From assembly GCF_001651855.1 (NCBI RefSeq), contig NZ_LNQC01000081.1:186001-250000 (forward strand): DNA of 64,000 nucleotides, written 5' to 3'. Below the pieces are notes generated by a model. The model had not been told where the DNA came from, made no database searches, and saw only the letters and a list, made by a program, of their open reading frames with translations. Positions 63,377 to 64,000 of the stretch are shown here, piece after piece. Source of the DNA: Sinorhizobium americanum (GTDB lineage Bacteria > Pseudomonadota > Alphaproteobacteria > Rhizobiales > Rhizobiaceae). The position numbers were made by a program, and so were the translations under genes. The stretch's first letter is position 1. Every line of letters starts with the position of its first letter.

Positions 63377-64000
63377 GTGGAACTCGGGCTTTATACATTC
63401 GCGGATGTCGATCCGAACGCCGAAAATAGAGGTAGGGAAGGACAACGCCGCCTCGCCAATTTCATCGAGGAGATCGAGCTTGCCGATCAGGTTGGACTCG
63501 ACGTCTTCGGGCTCGGCGAGCATCATCGGCCTGACTACGCGGCCTCGGCGCCGGCGGTCATCCTGGCGGCGGCTGCGGCCAAGACGAAGAACATCCGCCT
63601 GACGAGCGCGGTGACGGTGTTAAGCTCCGACGATCCGGTGCGCGTCTTCCAACAATTCGCGACGCTCGATCTTCTTTCCAATGGCCGCGCCGAGATCATG
63701 GCCGGGCGCGGCTCCTTCATCGAATCCTTCCCGCTCTTCGGCCAGTCGCTGGACGAGTACGACCGGCTTTTCGCCGAGAAGCTCGATCTCCTGCTGGCGG
63801 TCCGCGACAGCGAGAAGGTCACCTGGTCGGGCGAATTGCGGCCGCCGATCGACGGTCGCGGCGTCTATCCACGACCGCTGCAGGATCCGCTGCCGCTTTG
63901 GATCGCGGTTGGCGGTACGCCGCAATCGGTGGCCCGCGCTGGCGCGCTCGGCTTGCCGATGGCGCTCGCGATCATCGGCGGCGAACCGCGGCGGTTCGCG
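63377..64000 (+). CDS. LLM-class flavin-dependent oxidoreductase, N-terminal part
   Basis: Begins at a GTG (63377) with AGGACGGG upstream and runs off the window end; 208 codons are present without a stop. [14 protein letters not shown] at the start, [63 protein letters not shown] and [16 protein letters not shown] are luciferase-like monooxygenase motifs. It probably uses reduced flavin for an oxygenation; substrate unknown. Confidence 0.9.
   Translation, partial: MELGLYTFADVDPNAENRGREGQRRLANFIEEIELADQVGLDVFGLGEHHRPDYAASAPAVILAAAAAKTKNIRLTSAVTVLSSDDPVRVFQQFATLDLLSNGRAEIMAGRGSFIESFPLFGQSLDEYDRLFAEKLDLLLAVRDSEKVTWSGELRPPIDGRGVYPRPLQDPLPLWIAVGGTPQSVARAGALGLPMALAIIGGEPRRFA

Overview
The window is GC-rich (except about 14.8-16.3 kb), densely coded alphaproteobacterial DNA. 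Gene content points to the Ensifer/Sinorhizobium group: chvE-gguABC with a GbpR-type regulator, the arabinose genes behind it, idhA, a bdhA-xdhA2-xdhB2-like operon beside glpK, the tRNA-Arg(CCG) gene and RIME-like palindromic repeats. From memory, many of these genes lie on the pSymB chromid of S. meliloti, and part of the region is chromosomal in S. fredii. The replicon cannot be decided from the window. I saw no insertion sequence, prophage, CRISPR array or replication origin.

Layout. 0-4.0 kb: end of a peptide-type ABC transporter operon (binding protein cut by the window edge, two permeases, two ATPases). 4.2-10.1 kb: three transcription units for a CDP-activated deoxysugar (cytidylyltransferase, 4,6-dehydratase, C-methyltransferase, RfbC-like epimerase, SDR reductase, hexapeptide acyltransferase, CmcI-like methyltransferase). 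The set could make a branched, O-methylated 6-deoxyhexose of the CDP-vinelose kind. 10.3-14.6 kb: a BBE-type FAD oxidase, a group II PLP decarboxylase, an EF-hand secretory protein, a DUF488 protein and an ABM-domain protein. 14.8-16.4 kb: a low-GC gene of unknown function at the 3' side of tRNA-Arg(CCG).

16.7-21.5 kb: xylose-type ABC transporter xylFHG with a divergent ROK repressor and a perfect dyad between them. 21.6-27.2 kb: an MHYT-PAS-GGDEF-EAL protein, inositol dehydrogenase, two small proteins (one with a J-domain HPD motif) and the LysR regulator gbpR. 27.4-35.9 kb: chvE-gguA-gguB-gguC-aldehyde dehydrogenase-dehydratase, an oxidative L-arabinose/galactose uptake and catabolism operon with stem-loops in its spacers. 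36.2-40.2 kb: a repetitive secreted protein facing an operon for transglutaminase, alpha-E and circularly permuted ATP-grasp proteins, a predicted but little-characterised peptide-forming system.

40.5-46.6 kb: a GyrI-like protein, a DMT exporter, an RhlE-type helicase, a host-attachment-family protein behind a good RpoE2-type promoter, and a divergent pair that looks like the two halves of MnmC. 46.7-55.1 kb: purine/ureide catabolism (DUF1045 protein, PuuE, UraD, AllA, HIU hydrolase on +; PuuD, guanine deaminase and an LysR regulator on -) with an FMN L-lactate dehydrogenase beside it. 55.2-62 kb: xdhB2, xdhA2 and bdhA, divergent from glpK. 62.2-64 kb: an ArsR/AHSA1/small membrane protein operon behind a striking 19-bp perfect inverted repeat, then the start of a luciferase-like monooxygenase cut by the window end.

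Together the genes describe a soil/symbiotic heterotroph using plant sugars, inositol, purines, 3-hydroxybutyrate, lactate and glycerol, with surface-polysaccharide functions alongside. Functions are assigned from motifs and family knowledge; no database search was run.
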